Below are positions 1 through 5,878 of a stretch of DNA of 5,924 bases, in pieces. The stretch lies in the NCBI GenBank assembly GCA_937884015.1, contig CALGBV010000385.1, positions 1-5,924 on the forward strand. Direction: 5' to 3'. This stretch comes from an uncultured Bacteroidales bacterium (GTDB lineage: Bacteria > Bacteroidota > Bacteroidia > Bacteroidales > F082). Under the pieces are notes generated by a model. That model searched no databases. It worked only from the letters and a program-made list of their open reading frames with translations, and had not been told where the DNA came from. The first letter of the stretch is position 1. Each line of letters starts with the position of its first letter. The position numbers were made by a program, and so were the translations under genes.

Positions 1-7
1 AACCAAT

Positions 8-188
8 GTTACTTTGTTACTGTTACTTTGTTACTTTTAGCCTTTCTGATGAAAAATCATCACCCACAGAAATAATATACCTTATTAATAATTAATAATA
101 TAAATATTAATAATTTTATTCTTTTATTGTAACATAACGGGAACATTGAAAATGTCGTTTGTAACAAAGTAACAAGTAACAAAGTAAC
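8..188. repeat. Large inverted repeat built from GTTAC units
   Basis: The left arm (8-34) has four GTTAC words separated by TTT, T and TTT. The right arm (161-188) has four GTAAC words separated by AAA, AA and AAA. The arms are therefore reverse complements over about 27 bases apart from one extra base in the centre. The 126 bases between them are extremely AT-rich, and one further GTAAC lies at 129-133. The arms could form a cruciform or RNA stem, or act as iterated protein binding sites, or be a dispersed intergenic repeat of the genome. Nothing in the sequence decides between these. Confidence 0.75.
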
Positions 189-239
189 AAAATCTGAGGC
201 ATCTATATACTTTTAGACCCAAATGAAAGATGTTAGTTG

Positions 240-255
240 AAAAAGCCGAAAGGCT
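240..255 (-). terminator. Possible minus-strand terminator hairpin
   Basis: On the plus strand AGCC (244-247), a GAAA loop (248-251) and GGCT (252-255) form a short hairpin preceded by five A residues. Read on the minus strand this is a 4-bp stem followed by a run of T, the form of a weak intrinsic terminator. No minus-strand gene ends just to its right, so the hairpin could be a relic or a structural element. The short stem makes the call uncertain. Confidence 0.25.
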
Positions 256-399
256 GGTTTGAATCGAGCGGTTGCGAGATTCGGAGGCGGATAGAAAAAT
301 GTTTTGTGGGTTTTGATTGTTTTGGTTATAAAAAGATCAAATTGTATATTGTTGCCAAACGTTATGCATGACGGTCTTCTTTTGTTGCAATAATATTCC

Positions 400-407
400 T
401 ACCTTTG
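400..407 (+). promoter_or_regulatory. Bacteroidota -7 promoter box (TACCTTTG) of the TPR gene
   Basis: TACCTTTG matches the Bacteroidota -7 consensus TAnnTTTG exactly and lies 20 bases before the ATG at 428. A TTTG at 381-384 could serve as the -33 element, but its 15-base gap is shorter than the usual 19-21 bases. Transcription would start near 413-416, giving a leader of roughly 12-15 bases. Confidence 0.6.
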
Positions 408-427
408 CAGCCACATTTTCTGACACA

Positions 428-2128
428 ATGACAAGACACAAGCAGCTATATATCCTCCTGTTCCTTTTGGCGGCCTTCTTCACGGCCTGCAAGCCTCCCG
501 TTGACCCTAAGGCACAGTTACACAAGGCGGAACAAAGCATTGATACCAAGCCCGAAGCGGCCTTGGCCAGCCTCGATTCCATCCTTAACCCCGACCTTTC
601 GCTCCGCCATGCCGACCACATGAAGTATGCCTTGCTCCATGCGGAAGCCGCCTATCTGAGCTTTAAGGAGCTGAAAAACGACACCGCCATCTTTGAAGCC
701 TGCCATTATTACGAGAAAAAACAGGATTTGCCACAGTTGACAAAAGCCACGCTTTACAGTGCCTGCGTGCTGGAAGCGCAAGGCCAGACCGATGCCGCCG
801 TCGATGCCTACAACAAGGCCTTTGCCTTGGCAAGCCAAAACGCCGACAGTGCGCTTATGGCAAAGGCAAAGCATTATTTGGGAAATCTGAATTATTATGG
901 TGGCTATTATGATGAGGCTTTGAAGAACTTTAAGCAAGCCGAAAAATATTATGCCAACAATTTGTCTAAAAAGGCGCAGATGCATAGAGCGATAGGATCG
1001 GCATTTACTTTAAAGCACGAAAACGACAGTGCAGTGCGTTACCTTGAAAAAGGCTTGGAACTGGCAAGAGTTGCTGAGGATGAAATGGAAGAAAGCTATA
1101 TTCTGAACACATTAAGCATAATCTATAGGGAAAAAGGAGACTATGAGGAATCATTTCTGCTGTTGAGGCAATCCGTTTCAGTAGGCGTAGCCGAAAACGA
1201 CAGCATACGCTTTCACCTTAATTATGCCAACTTGTTCTTGGACATGAACGAATCGGACTCGGCGGAGTATTATGCTGAAAAGTTGCAAAAAGAAGTGAAA
1301 GATGTAGAAGATGGTTCTGAACGGGCTGCCATTTATAATTTTTTGGCAAAATTTGAGGCAAGCATTGGAAACATGGATTCAGCTTATTATTTTCAACAGC
1401 AAAACATAAATGCCGTTTCCGACGAATACCATAAAAGCTTGCAACAATCGGTATATGAAGCGCAACAGAAATACGATTTCGAAGCGCAGCAGAACCAATA
1501 CTACCAGCAGCTTGCCCAACGACGGAAAACCATCATAGTTTTGGTTTTTGCCTTGCTGTCGCTGGCTCTGTTCCTTTCTGTGATGTTGTTTATCTTTTTG
1601 CGCCGCGAAAAGGAAATGACACAGTTGAAAGACAGTTTCCTTTCGTTCAAGCAGCAGACCATGGAGCTGCAAAACGAACTCGACAGTCAGAAAAAGCAGC
1701 AGGAAGGCCAAACCGACCTCCAGCAAAAGACCTTGGATTTGCTGAATGTCGCCAATACCTACAAGGAAGAAAGTCTGAAAAAACAGTTCAGGCTTCTTTG
1801 CAACATGGAGGTTTACCGCCTGAACACCGGCGACAAGGCTCTCCTTGTAAGCTTGTGCAGTTCCATGTATGGAAAATCCGATTTCTGGACTGCGGCACTG
1901 AAAGTGGCTGACGAAATCTATCCCAATGTAGTCAAAAACATTCGCAAGAAATGCCCCGGTTTGACCGACGAAGAGTTTAAGACCGCCGTGTTCCTCTTGA
2001 TGGGAGTGTCGCGCCAAACGGAAGCCCTTCTTTTGAAGAATTCCGTCAACATGGTGGATAAAAACCGCATGAAAGTAAGGAAAACACTTGTCGAACACAA
2101 GATTTTGGAGCAAAAAAGTTTGGAATAA
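428..2128 (+). CDS. Membrane-spanning TPR regulator with degenerate LuxR-like helix-turn-helix
   Basis: Predicted protein of 566 residues. The order of parts is: a lipoprotein-type signal peptide (residues 1-20, lipobox FTAC, Cys21); an alpha-helical region with tetratricopeptide repeats, clearest at about 144-180 (YLGNLNYYGGYYDEALKNF) and 226-255 (LNTLSIIYREKGDYEESF); one hydrophobic helix at 369-391 followed by RR; a Gln/Glu/Lys-rich coiled coil at about 393-445; and a C-terminal domain in which 512-554 resembles a LuxR-type helix-turn-helix (LTDEE, then LMGVS, then NRMKVRKTL). Such proteins are common in Bacteroidales. The layout suggests periplasmic TPRs that sense a ligand or partner and a cytoplasmic part that binds DNA; this role is inferred. 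The start at 428 is chosen over the in-frame ATG at 368 because the -7 box lies between them and the signal peptide begins here. Residues after Cys21 (KPPVD) lack the acidic surface-export signal, so a periplasmic position is expected. GC content dips in the middle of the gene. The last codons overlap the first copy of the intergenic repeat. The likely targets are the genes downstream. Confidence 0.85.
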   Translation: MTRHKQLYILLFLLAAFFTACKPPVDPKAQLHKAEQSIDTKPEAALASLDSILNPDLSLRHADHMKYALLHAEAAYLSFKELKNDTAIFEACHYYEKKQDLPQLTKATLYSACVLEAQGQTDAAVDAYNKAFALASQNADSALMAKAKHYLGNLNYYGGYYDEALKNFKQAEKYYANNLSKKAQMHRAIGSAFTLKHENDSAVRYLEKGLELARVAEDEMEESYILNTLSIIYREKGDYEESFLLLRQSVSVGVAENDSIRFHLNYANLFLDMNESDSAEYYAEKLQKEVKDVEDGSERAAIYNFLAKFEASIGNMDSAYYFQQQNINAVSDEYHKSLQQSVYEAQQKYDFEAQQNQYYQQLAQRRKTIIVLVFALLSLALFLSVMLFIFLRREKEMTQLKDSFLSFKQQTMELQNELDSQKKQQEGQTDLQQKTLDLLNVANTYKEESLKKQFRLLCNMEVYRLNTGDKALLVSLCSSMYGKSDFWTAALKVADEIYPNVVKNIRKKCPGLTDEEFKTAVFLLMGVSRQTEALLLKNSVNMVDKNRMKVRKTLVEHKILEQKSLE

Positions 2129-2391
2129 AAATTCGCTTATTTCGTTGAATCATAATAAATTGCCGTTTTTTCTACCCAAAAAAGTTTGGAATGGACGAAA
2201 GGCTTTTCAGGAGTGTAAAAAAACGGAATATTAAAGGAAAGTCATTTATTCCGTTGTTTTACAATCAAATACAAAACCAATTGCCAAAATAGATTCAGAG
2301 CAAAACCCCGGAAAGTTTGGAATGGAGAGAGTTTTATCTATTTGATTTACAATTTATTAAAAAAATATTAGCCTCAAAAAGCTTGGAATGG
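2111..2391 (+). repeat. Four-copy spaced direct repeat, core AAAGTTTGGAATGG
   Basis: Copies lie at 2111-2126 (CAAAAAAGTTTGGAAT, overlapping the TPR gene's last codons and the first base of its stop), 2177-2194 (CAAAAAAGTTTGGAATGG), 2311-2325 (GAAAGTTTGGAATGG) and 2375-2391 (CAAAAAGCTTGGAATGG). Measured from the G of the AAAG (AAAGC in copy 4) core, the spacing is 66, 131 and 66 bases, about one, two and one units. The sequence between copies is not obviously conserved, so the repeat itself seems to be what matters. All copies have the same orientation. The TTTG in each copy resembles a Bacteroidota -33 box, and in copy 4 it sits about 19 bases before a plausible -7 box. Regulator binding sites or stacked promoters are the leading explanations; both are inferences. 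Confidence 0.8.
2215..2262. terminator. Near-perfect 16-bp inverted repeat, possible bidirectional terminator
   Basis: Left arm 2215-2230 (GTAAAAAAACGGAATA) pairs with right arm 2247-2262 (TATTCCGTTGTTTTAC) at 15 of 16 positions, with a 16-base loop. The base of the stem is an A run opposite a T-rich run, and the GC part (CGG/CCG) is near the loop. It lies 86 bases after the TPR stop codon. A transcript ending there would have a weak, AT-rich stem with its T-rich run inside the stem, so this is not a classical terminator; an operator or mRNA-stabilising hairpin is also possible. It occupies the double-width gap between repeat copies 2 and 3. Confidence 0.5.
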
Positions 2392-2412
2392 CTTTTTTTA
2401 TGTAGACTTTTG
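2383..2412 (+). promoter_or_regulatory. Candidate promoter of the small secreted-peptide ORF
   Basis: GACTTTTG (2405-2412) fits the -7 consensus TAnnTTTG except for its first base, and is followed by C as in the other two promoters of the window. TTGG (2383-2386), inside the fourth repeat copy, lies at a suitable distance for a -33 element (18-base gap). The ATG at 2436 follows the box by 23 bases, close to the 20 and 21 bases seen for the other two genes. Overlap of the repeat with the -33 position suggests control at this promoter. Confidence 0.5.
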
Positions 2413-2435
2413 CGGTGTCATCAAAACACAGCAAT

Positions 2436-2552
2436 ATGAAGCGCACATTTACAATTCTAATCGCAATGTTTTGCCTCATGGCAAATGCAAATTTTGGTTT
2501 CGCCATGCGCGAAGGGGAAAACGATATTGTATTAAGAGGTGACTTTGATTAG
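2436..2552 (+). CDS. 38-residue secreted-peptide ORF, possibly a DUF3244-type remnant
   Basis: The ORF starts MKRTFTILIAMFCLMANANF and ends GENDIVLRGDFD before TAG. Residues 1-23 look like an export signal: basic start, hydrophobic core, and a possible cleavage site after the GFA at residues 21-23. About 15 residues would remain. From memory of the family, the motif DIVLRGDF right after a signal peptide resembles the start of small Bacteroidales DUF3244-type secreted proteins, which usually continue for about 70-100 residues. The ORF may therefore be a truncated remnant, or a genuine short peptide. It has its own plausible promoter and an A-rich leader, and it lies between the TPR regulator and the outer membrane protein gene. 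It has no double-glycine leader, so it is not an obvious substrate of the C39 transporter downstream. Function is unknown. Confidence 0.5.
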   Translation: MKRTFTILIAMFCLMANANFGFAMREGENDIVLRGDFD

Positions 2553-2566
2553 GAAAAATCCTAAAT

Positions 2567-2602
2567 TATGGTTAAATTTAATAGAATATAGGTTTGACCA
2601 TA
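2567..2602. repeat. AT-rich inverted repeat before the outer membrane protein gene
   Basis: TATGGTTAAA (2567-2576) can pair with TTTGACCATA (2593-2602) over ten positions, one of them G-T, around a 16-base loop. It lies 14 bases after the small ORF's stop and 28 bases before the -7 box of the next gene. It could be a weak terminator for the small ORF or an operator for the following promoter. The low GC content makes a chance origin possible. Confidence 0.35.
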
Positions 2603-2630
2603 TTAATTAAAATATAAGGTTACTTTTTAA

Positions 2631-2638
2631 TAGTTTTG
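2631..2638 (+). promoter_or_regulatory. Bacteroidota -7 promoter box (TAGTTTTG) of the outer membrane protein gene
   Basis: TAGTTTTG matches TAnnTTTG exactly, is followed by C, and lies 21 bases before the ATG at 2660. No TTTG is present at the expected -33 position (around 2606-2612 is AT-rich), which may mean that the promoter needs an activator. It would drive the outer membrane protein gene together with the transporter gene that follows three bases after it. Confidence 0.55.
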
Positions 2639-2659
2639 CAAAACCAAATTATTTGAGAT

Positions 2660-4981
2660 ATGAGATACTTTACCATTTTATCAACGATACTTGTTTTCAT
2701 AGCAATAAATGGCGTTCATGCCCAATCATTTCATGGAAGAATTGAAGATGAAACGCATACTCCTGTCCAATTTGCAAACGTTGTTCAATTCACCAATGAT
2801 TCGGTTTTCATTTCTGGCTGCGTCACCGATGAAAACGGTACATTTAGCATGACAAAGGAAAGCCATGCTACGTTGCTTAAAATCAGTTTTATAGGTTATA
2901 GTGACAAATGGCTGGCTTTGCAGAAATCGCAAACGGATTTTGGGACAATCGTTTTGGAACAGGATGCCGTTAGTTTGGGTGAAGTCTCTGTCAGTGCAGG
3001 TCTGCCAAAAGTCTATATCAAGGGCGATGCTCAAGTTACGGATGTTGAGAACAGCGTATTGGCAGACGTAGGCTCGGGCGATGATGTGCTTGCCAAAATT
3101 CCGGGTATGGTCAAGAAAGACGGTGGCTTGGAAGTGTTCGGCAAAGGTTCACCGCTCATTTTCATCAACAACAAGCAGGTACGCGACATAAGCGAAGTAG
3201 AGCAATTAAGCTCAAATGAAATTCTGCGTGTGGAATTGGTCACCAATCCTGGTGCGCGTTACGATGCCACGGTTGGTTCCGTTGTCAGGATTTATACGAA
3301 AAAAGGTCTTGACGATGGTTTCGGCTTAGATTTACGCTCATCAGTGTACCAGTCGCAAAACACCGATTTAAGGGATGTTTTGAAACTTAATTACAAGCAC
3401 AAAGGGCTGGAAATCTTTGGCAGTTTCGATTATAGGTGTGTCAACGATACTGCAATTCTTGAAACTGTTCAAACGAATAAAACAGATCACGTTTGGAAAC
3501 AAAACACCAATTCGTATGGACTCAATCATTATGAAAAGATAGAGGGGCAAATTGAAGCCGATTACAGTATAAGCGAAAACCAGCTGATTGGCATTAGGTA
3601 CGATATCAACAAGCCATACGATAGGGGAGATGGAACAATTGCAACTGATGTGTGGTTGGACAATGTTTCATTTGATCATCTGGAAAGCACACAAAACATT
3701 TTCTATGACTACAACACCAAACATCAGATAAACGGGTTCTATGCGGGGAAAATAAAAGAGAGCACAATTGATTTCAATGTCGATTATTTGCATAACAACA
3801 GCAAAATGATAACCCAAGGTCGAGAAAACAGTACGGCTGGTGATGACAGGATTATTGATTATGCCAATCCTGTTACCGACAAGTTGCTGGCTGGCAAACT
3901 GACTATCGGGAATCCTTTGTTGGGCGGTACCATTACATACGGAAGCGAAGCCACTTTCACCTCGCGGCAAGATGATCTGTTGAGTTCTTCTGAATTTTTG
4001 GAAACCTCATTGAGTCTGATTAAAGACGAAAACATTGCGGTTTTTGCTGAATACAGCCGCCTGTTTTCAATTGGAATGTTTTCTTTGGGCGGTAGATTTG
4101 AGCATGTCAAATATGATTATTATATTGATAATGAATTTGTTGAAGGGCAAAGCAAGAAATACAATCATGTTTACCCTAACTTCTCCTTTGCTACCCAAAT
4201 AAAAGATTTACAACTGATGTTCAGTTATGCCATGAAGACAGAACGTCCATCGTATCTTGCTTTACGCAATTCGGTCATGTATGTCAACCGTTTCACGCTA
4301 CACACAGGAAATCCATATCTGAAGCCTTGCACTTCGCACAATTTCTCTTTGGCAACTTCATGGAAATTCATTCAATTCGTTGTAAACTACCAATATAACC
4401 TCGATTATACCATTTTTGAATGGGGTGAGCCTTTGCCATCGGATTCATCTATAACCTTAATTCGACCTGTCAATATTGATAGGCTTCCTGTCTTGAGTGC
4501 TTATCTTACGGCATCTCCGACCATAGGCATTTGGAATCCTAATATGACGGTTGGCATCAGAAATATGCAATGGCTGAAGATGGAGAGTCAGGATGTTATG
4601 CTTGAATTTAATAAGCCTATGTTCATGGCAGTATTGAATAATGTGTTTTCTTTGCCCAAAAACTGGTCGGTTTATGCAGACTTGGCTTATTACGGCAAAG
4701 GAAATGTAGAAAATATGTATTTTGAAAAAGACAATTTCATTTGCAATCTTTCGGTCAGGAAATCTTTCCTTAACAATTCTCTTTCAGTAATGTTAGGCGT
4801 GTCGGATTTATTCAACCAACAGAGAAACATTTATGAAAAATATCATGTGACAATGGTTGAATATGAAAACGGAAAAACAGATACGCGCGAAGTTTATCTT
4901 ACCTTGCGTTATCAGCTTAAACCAAAATCCAGCAAGTACAGAGGAACGATGGCTGGAGAGAACGAAATCCAACGCCTATAA
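2660..4981 (+). CDS. Outer membrane beta-barrel protein, TonB-receptor-like (OMP_b-brl_3 type)
   Basis: Complete protein of 773 residues. A signal peptide (about 1-22, ending GVHA before QS) leads to a carboxypeptidase-regulatory-like domain at about 24-112 (FHGRIEDETHTPVQFANV, then TDENGTF, then ISFIGY). A plug-like domain follows at about 113-215 (DDVLAKIPGMVKKDGGLEVF, FINNKQV, ELVTNPGARYDA), then a beta-barrel to the end. Family marks include GNPYLKP in the barrel and a C-terminal tail of the form KSSKYRGTMAGENEIQRL, which I recall as typical of this branch in Bacteroidales. No TonB box is evident. Barrels of this type often sit next to C39-type peptide exporters, and here the stop codon lies only three bases before the transporter start, so the two are almost surely co-transcribed. 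A role in passing the exported peptide across the outer membrane is plausible but inferred; uptake of a ligand is the alternative. No frameshift or internal stop was seen. Confidence 0.9.
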   Translation: MRYFTILSTILVFIAINGVHAQSFHGRIEDETHTPVQFANVVQFTNDSVFISGCVTDENGTFSMTKESHATLLKISFIGYSDKWLALQKSQTDFGTIVLEQDAVSLGEVSVSAGLPKVYIKGDAQVTDVENSVLADVGSGDDVLAKIPGMVKKDGGLEVFGKGSPLIFINNKQVRDISEVEQLSSNEILRVELVTNPGARYDATVGSVVRIYTKKGLDDGFGLDLRSSVYQSQNTDLRDVLKLNYKHKGLEIFGSFDYRCVNDTAILETVQTNKTDHVWKQNTNSYGLNHYEKIEGQIEADYSISENQLIGIRYDINKPYDRGDGTIATDVWLDNVSFDHLESTQNIFYDYNTKHQINGFYAGKIKESTIDFNVDYLHNNSKMITQGRENSTAGDDRIIDYANPVTDKLLAGKLTIGNPLLGGTITYGSEATFTSRQDDLLSSSEFLETSLSLIKDENIAVFAEYSRLFSIGMFSLGGRFEHVKYDYYIDNEFVEGQSKKYNHVYPNFSFATQIKDLQLMFSYAMKTERPSYLALRNSVMYVNRFTLHTGNPYLKPCTSHNFSLATSWKFIQFVVNYQYNLDYTIFEWGEPLPSDSSITLIRPVNIDRLPVLSAYLTASPTIGIWNPNMTVGIRNMQWLKMESQDVMLEFNKPMFMAVLNNVFSLPKNWSVYADLAYYGKGNVENMYFEKDNFICNLSVRKSFLNNSLSVMLGVSDLFNQQRNIYEKYHVTMVEYENGKTDTREVYLTLRYQLKPKSSKYRGTMAGENEIQRL

Positions 4982-4984
4982 GCC

Positions 4985-5878
4985 ATGAAATCTTTTCCGA
5001 TATGTTATCAGCACGATTCCATGCAATGTGGTGTGGCTTGCTTGCAGATGGTTTGTAAGCATTATGGGAAAGAGTATAGTCTGGATGAACTGTCAGAAAT
5101 CTGTTTTGCCACCAACGAAGGGGTGTCTTTGCTTGGCATCAGTCAGGCGGCGGAGAAACTTGGGCTTCATACTGTTTGCGGCCGTTTGCGGCTCGATTCT
5201 TTAAACAATGCTCTGCTGCCTTGCATCCTACATTGGAATCAGAATCATTTTGTCGTTCTGTATAAAGTAAAGAGGGGTAAGACAAAAACATACTATATTG
5301 CTGACCCCGGCAAAGGCTTGTTGGAATATTCTGAAAAGGAATTCTGTAGTCATTGGATAAGCACTTGTTCCCAAGGTAATGATATGGGCATAGCCATGTC
5401 GCTGAAAGTCACTCCACGTTTTACGGAAGAAAGCCATTCGCAAAACCAAGAGAAACGCTCGTTCCGCTTCCTGTTCGAATATGTCAAACTGTATGGCAAG
5501 TGTTTTTGGCAAATCATATTAGGTCTTTTGGTCGGGTGTGTGCTGCAATTGGTGCTGCCATTCCTGACGCAAGCGATTGTTGACGTAGGCATCACACATC
5601 AGGATATTGGCTTTATCTACCTCATTCTTTTAGGTGAGTTTATGCTGATTCTGAGCAATACGGCTGTCGATTTCATCAGACGCTGGTTGCTTCTTCACAT
5701 TAGCATGAGAATAAATCTGTCACTGGTATCGGATTTTTTCATCAAGCTGTTGAAACTTCCAATGTCGTTTTTCGATACCAAATTGATGGGCGACATATTG
5801 CAAAGGATGCGTGATCATGAAAGAATTCAGGATTTTCTTACCCAAAAGGTACTGTCTGTTGTGTTTTCCGGCGTATAG
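4985..5878 (+). CDS. Peptidase C39 ABC transporter (peptide exporter), truncated; ATPase half missing
   Basis: The family cleaves double-glycine leader peptides in the cytoplasm and exports the mature peptide through the inner membrane. Residues 1-140 are a C39 cysteine peptidase domain: oxyanion-hole Gln9, catalytic Cys15 (QHDSMQCGVACL), His88 (NHFVVL) and Asp107 (ADPGKG) are all present. The transmembrane domain begins near 173: helix 1 at about 173-197 (IILGLLVGCVLQLVLPFLTQ) and helix 2 at about 208-231. The family's LPMSFFDTK..GDILQRM..HERI stretch follows at 258-281. The frame ends at residue 297, whereas family members have about 700-750 residues. The remaining transmembrane helices and the whole nucleotide-binding domain (Walker A, signature motif, Walker B) are absent. 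The reading frame is clean up to FS at 294-295, then Gly, Val and a TAG that lies in the TATAGGTCAA repeat. The simplest reading is disruption by an insertion sequence at about 5870. The peptidase might still cleave, but export would fail. Start at 4985 fits the family's short N-terminus. Confidence 0.88.
   Translation: MKSFPICYQHDSMQCGVACLQMVCKHYGKEYSLDELSEICFATNEGVSLLGISQAAEKLGLHTVCGRLRLDSLNNALLPCILHWNQNHFVVLYKVKRGKTKTYYIADPGKGLLEYSEKEFCSHWISTCSQGNDMGIAMSLKVTPRFTEESHSQNQEKRSFRFLFEYVKLYGKCFWQIILGLLVGCVLQLVLPFLTQAIVDVGITHQDIGFIYLILLGEFMLILSNTAVDFIRRWLLLHISMRINLSLVSDFFIKLLKLPMSFFDTKLMGDILQRMRDHERIQDFLTQKVLSVVFSGV

Larger units (their letters stand above)
1..399. other. Intergenic region without a supported gene
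   Basis: No convincing coding region was found on either strand. The left half (1-190) is a GTTAC-based inverted repeat around an AT-rich core made almost only of TTAATAAT/TATTAATA words (about 80-127). The stretch 244-300 is clearly richer in G and C, with a GAAA-loop hairpin and a short GAATC/GATTC inverted pair (261-265 and 278-282). From 300 to 399 the sequence is T/G-rich on the plus strand and leads into the promoter of the TPR gene. An ATG at 368 is in frame with that gene but lies upstream of its promoter box and is not taken as a start. Confidence 0.6.

Noticed and set aside
80..127. AT-rich palindromic words as a separate functional palindrome
   Set aside because: The stretch is low-complexity TTAATAAT-like sequence, so self-complementarity is expected by chance; it is noted only as the core of the GTTAC inverted repeat.
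256..282. tRNA-like T arm (GGTTTGAATC)
   Set aside because: The T-loop lacks the conserved TTC, no cloverleaf can be built around it, and no CCA or acceptor stem is seen.
368..427. Upstream in-frame ATG giving 20 more residues to the TPR protein
   Set aside because: The -7 box at 400-407 lies downstream of it, and the added residues would bury the lipoprotein signal peptide that starts at 428.
518..2113. Long minus-strand open frames within the TPR gene
   Set aside because: They are shadows of the plus-strand gene, with no promoter, no recognisable domain and unlikely composition.
2111..2391. Repeat array as a CRISPR
   Set aside because: Repeats are only 14-18 bases, spacing includes a double-width gap, one copy overlaps a coding sequence, and no cas gene is near.
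2569..2589. Very short ORF starting at ATGGTTAAA
   Set aside because: It has only six codons, lies within the hairpin, and has no promoter.
2726..5595. Minus-strand open frames within the outer membrane protein and transporter genes
   Set aside because: They overlap well-supported genes with clear family motifs and have no features of their own.
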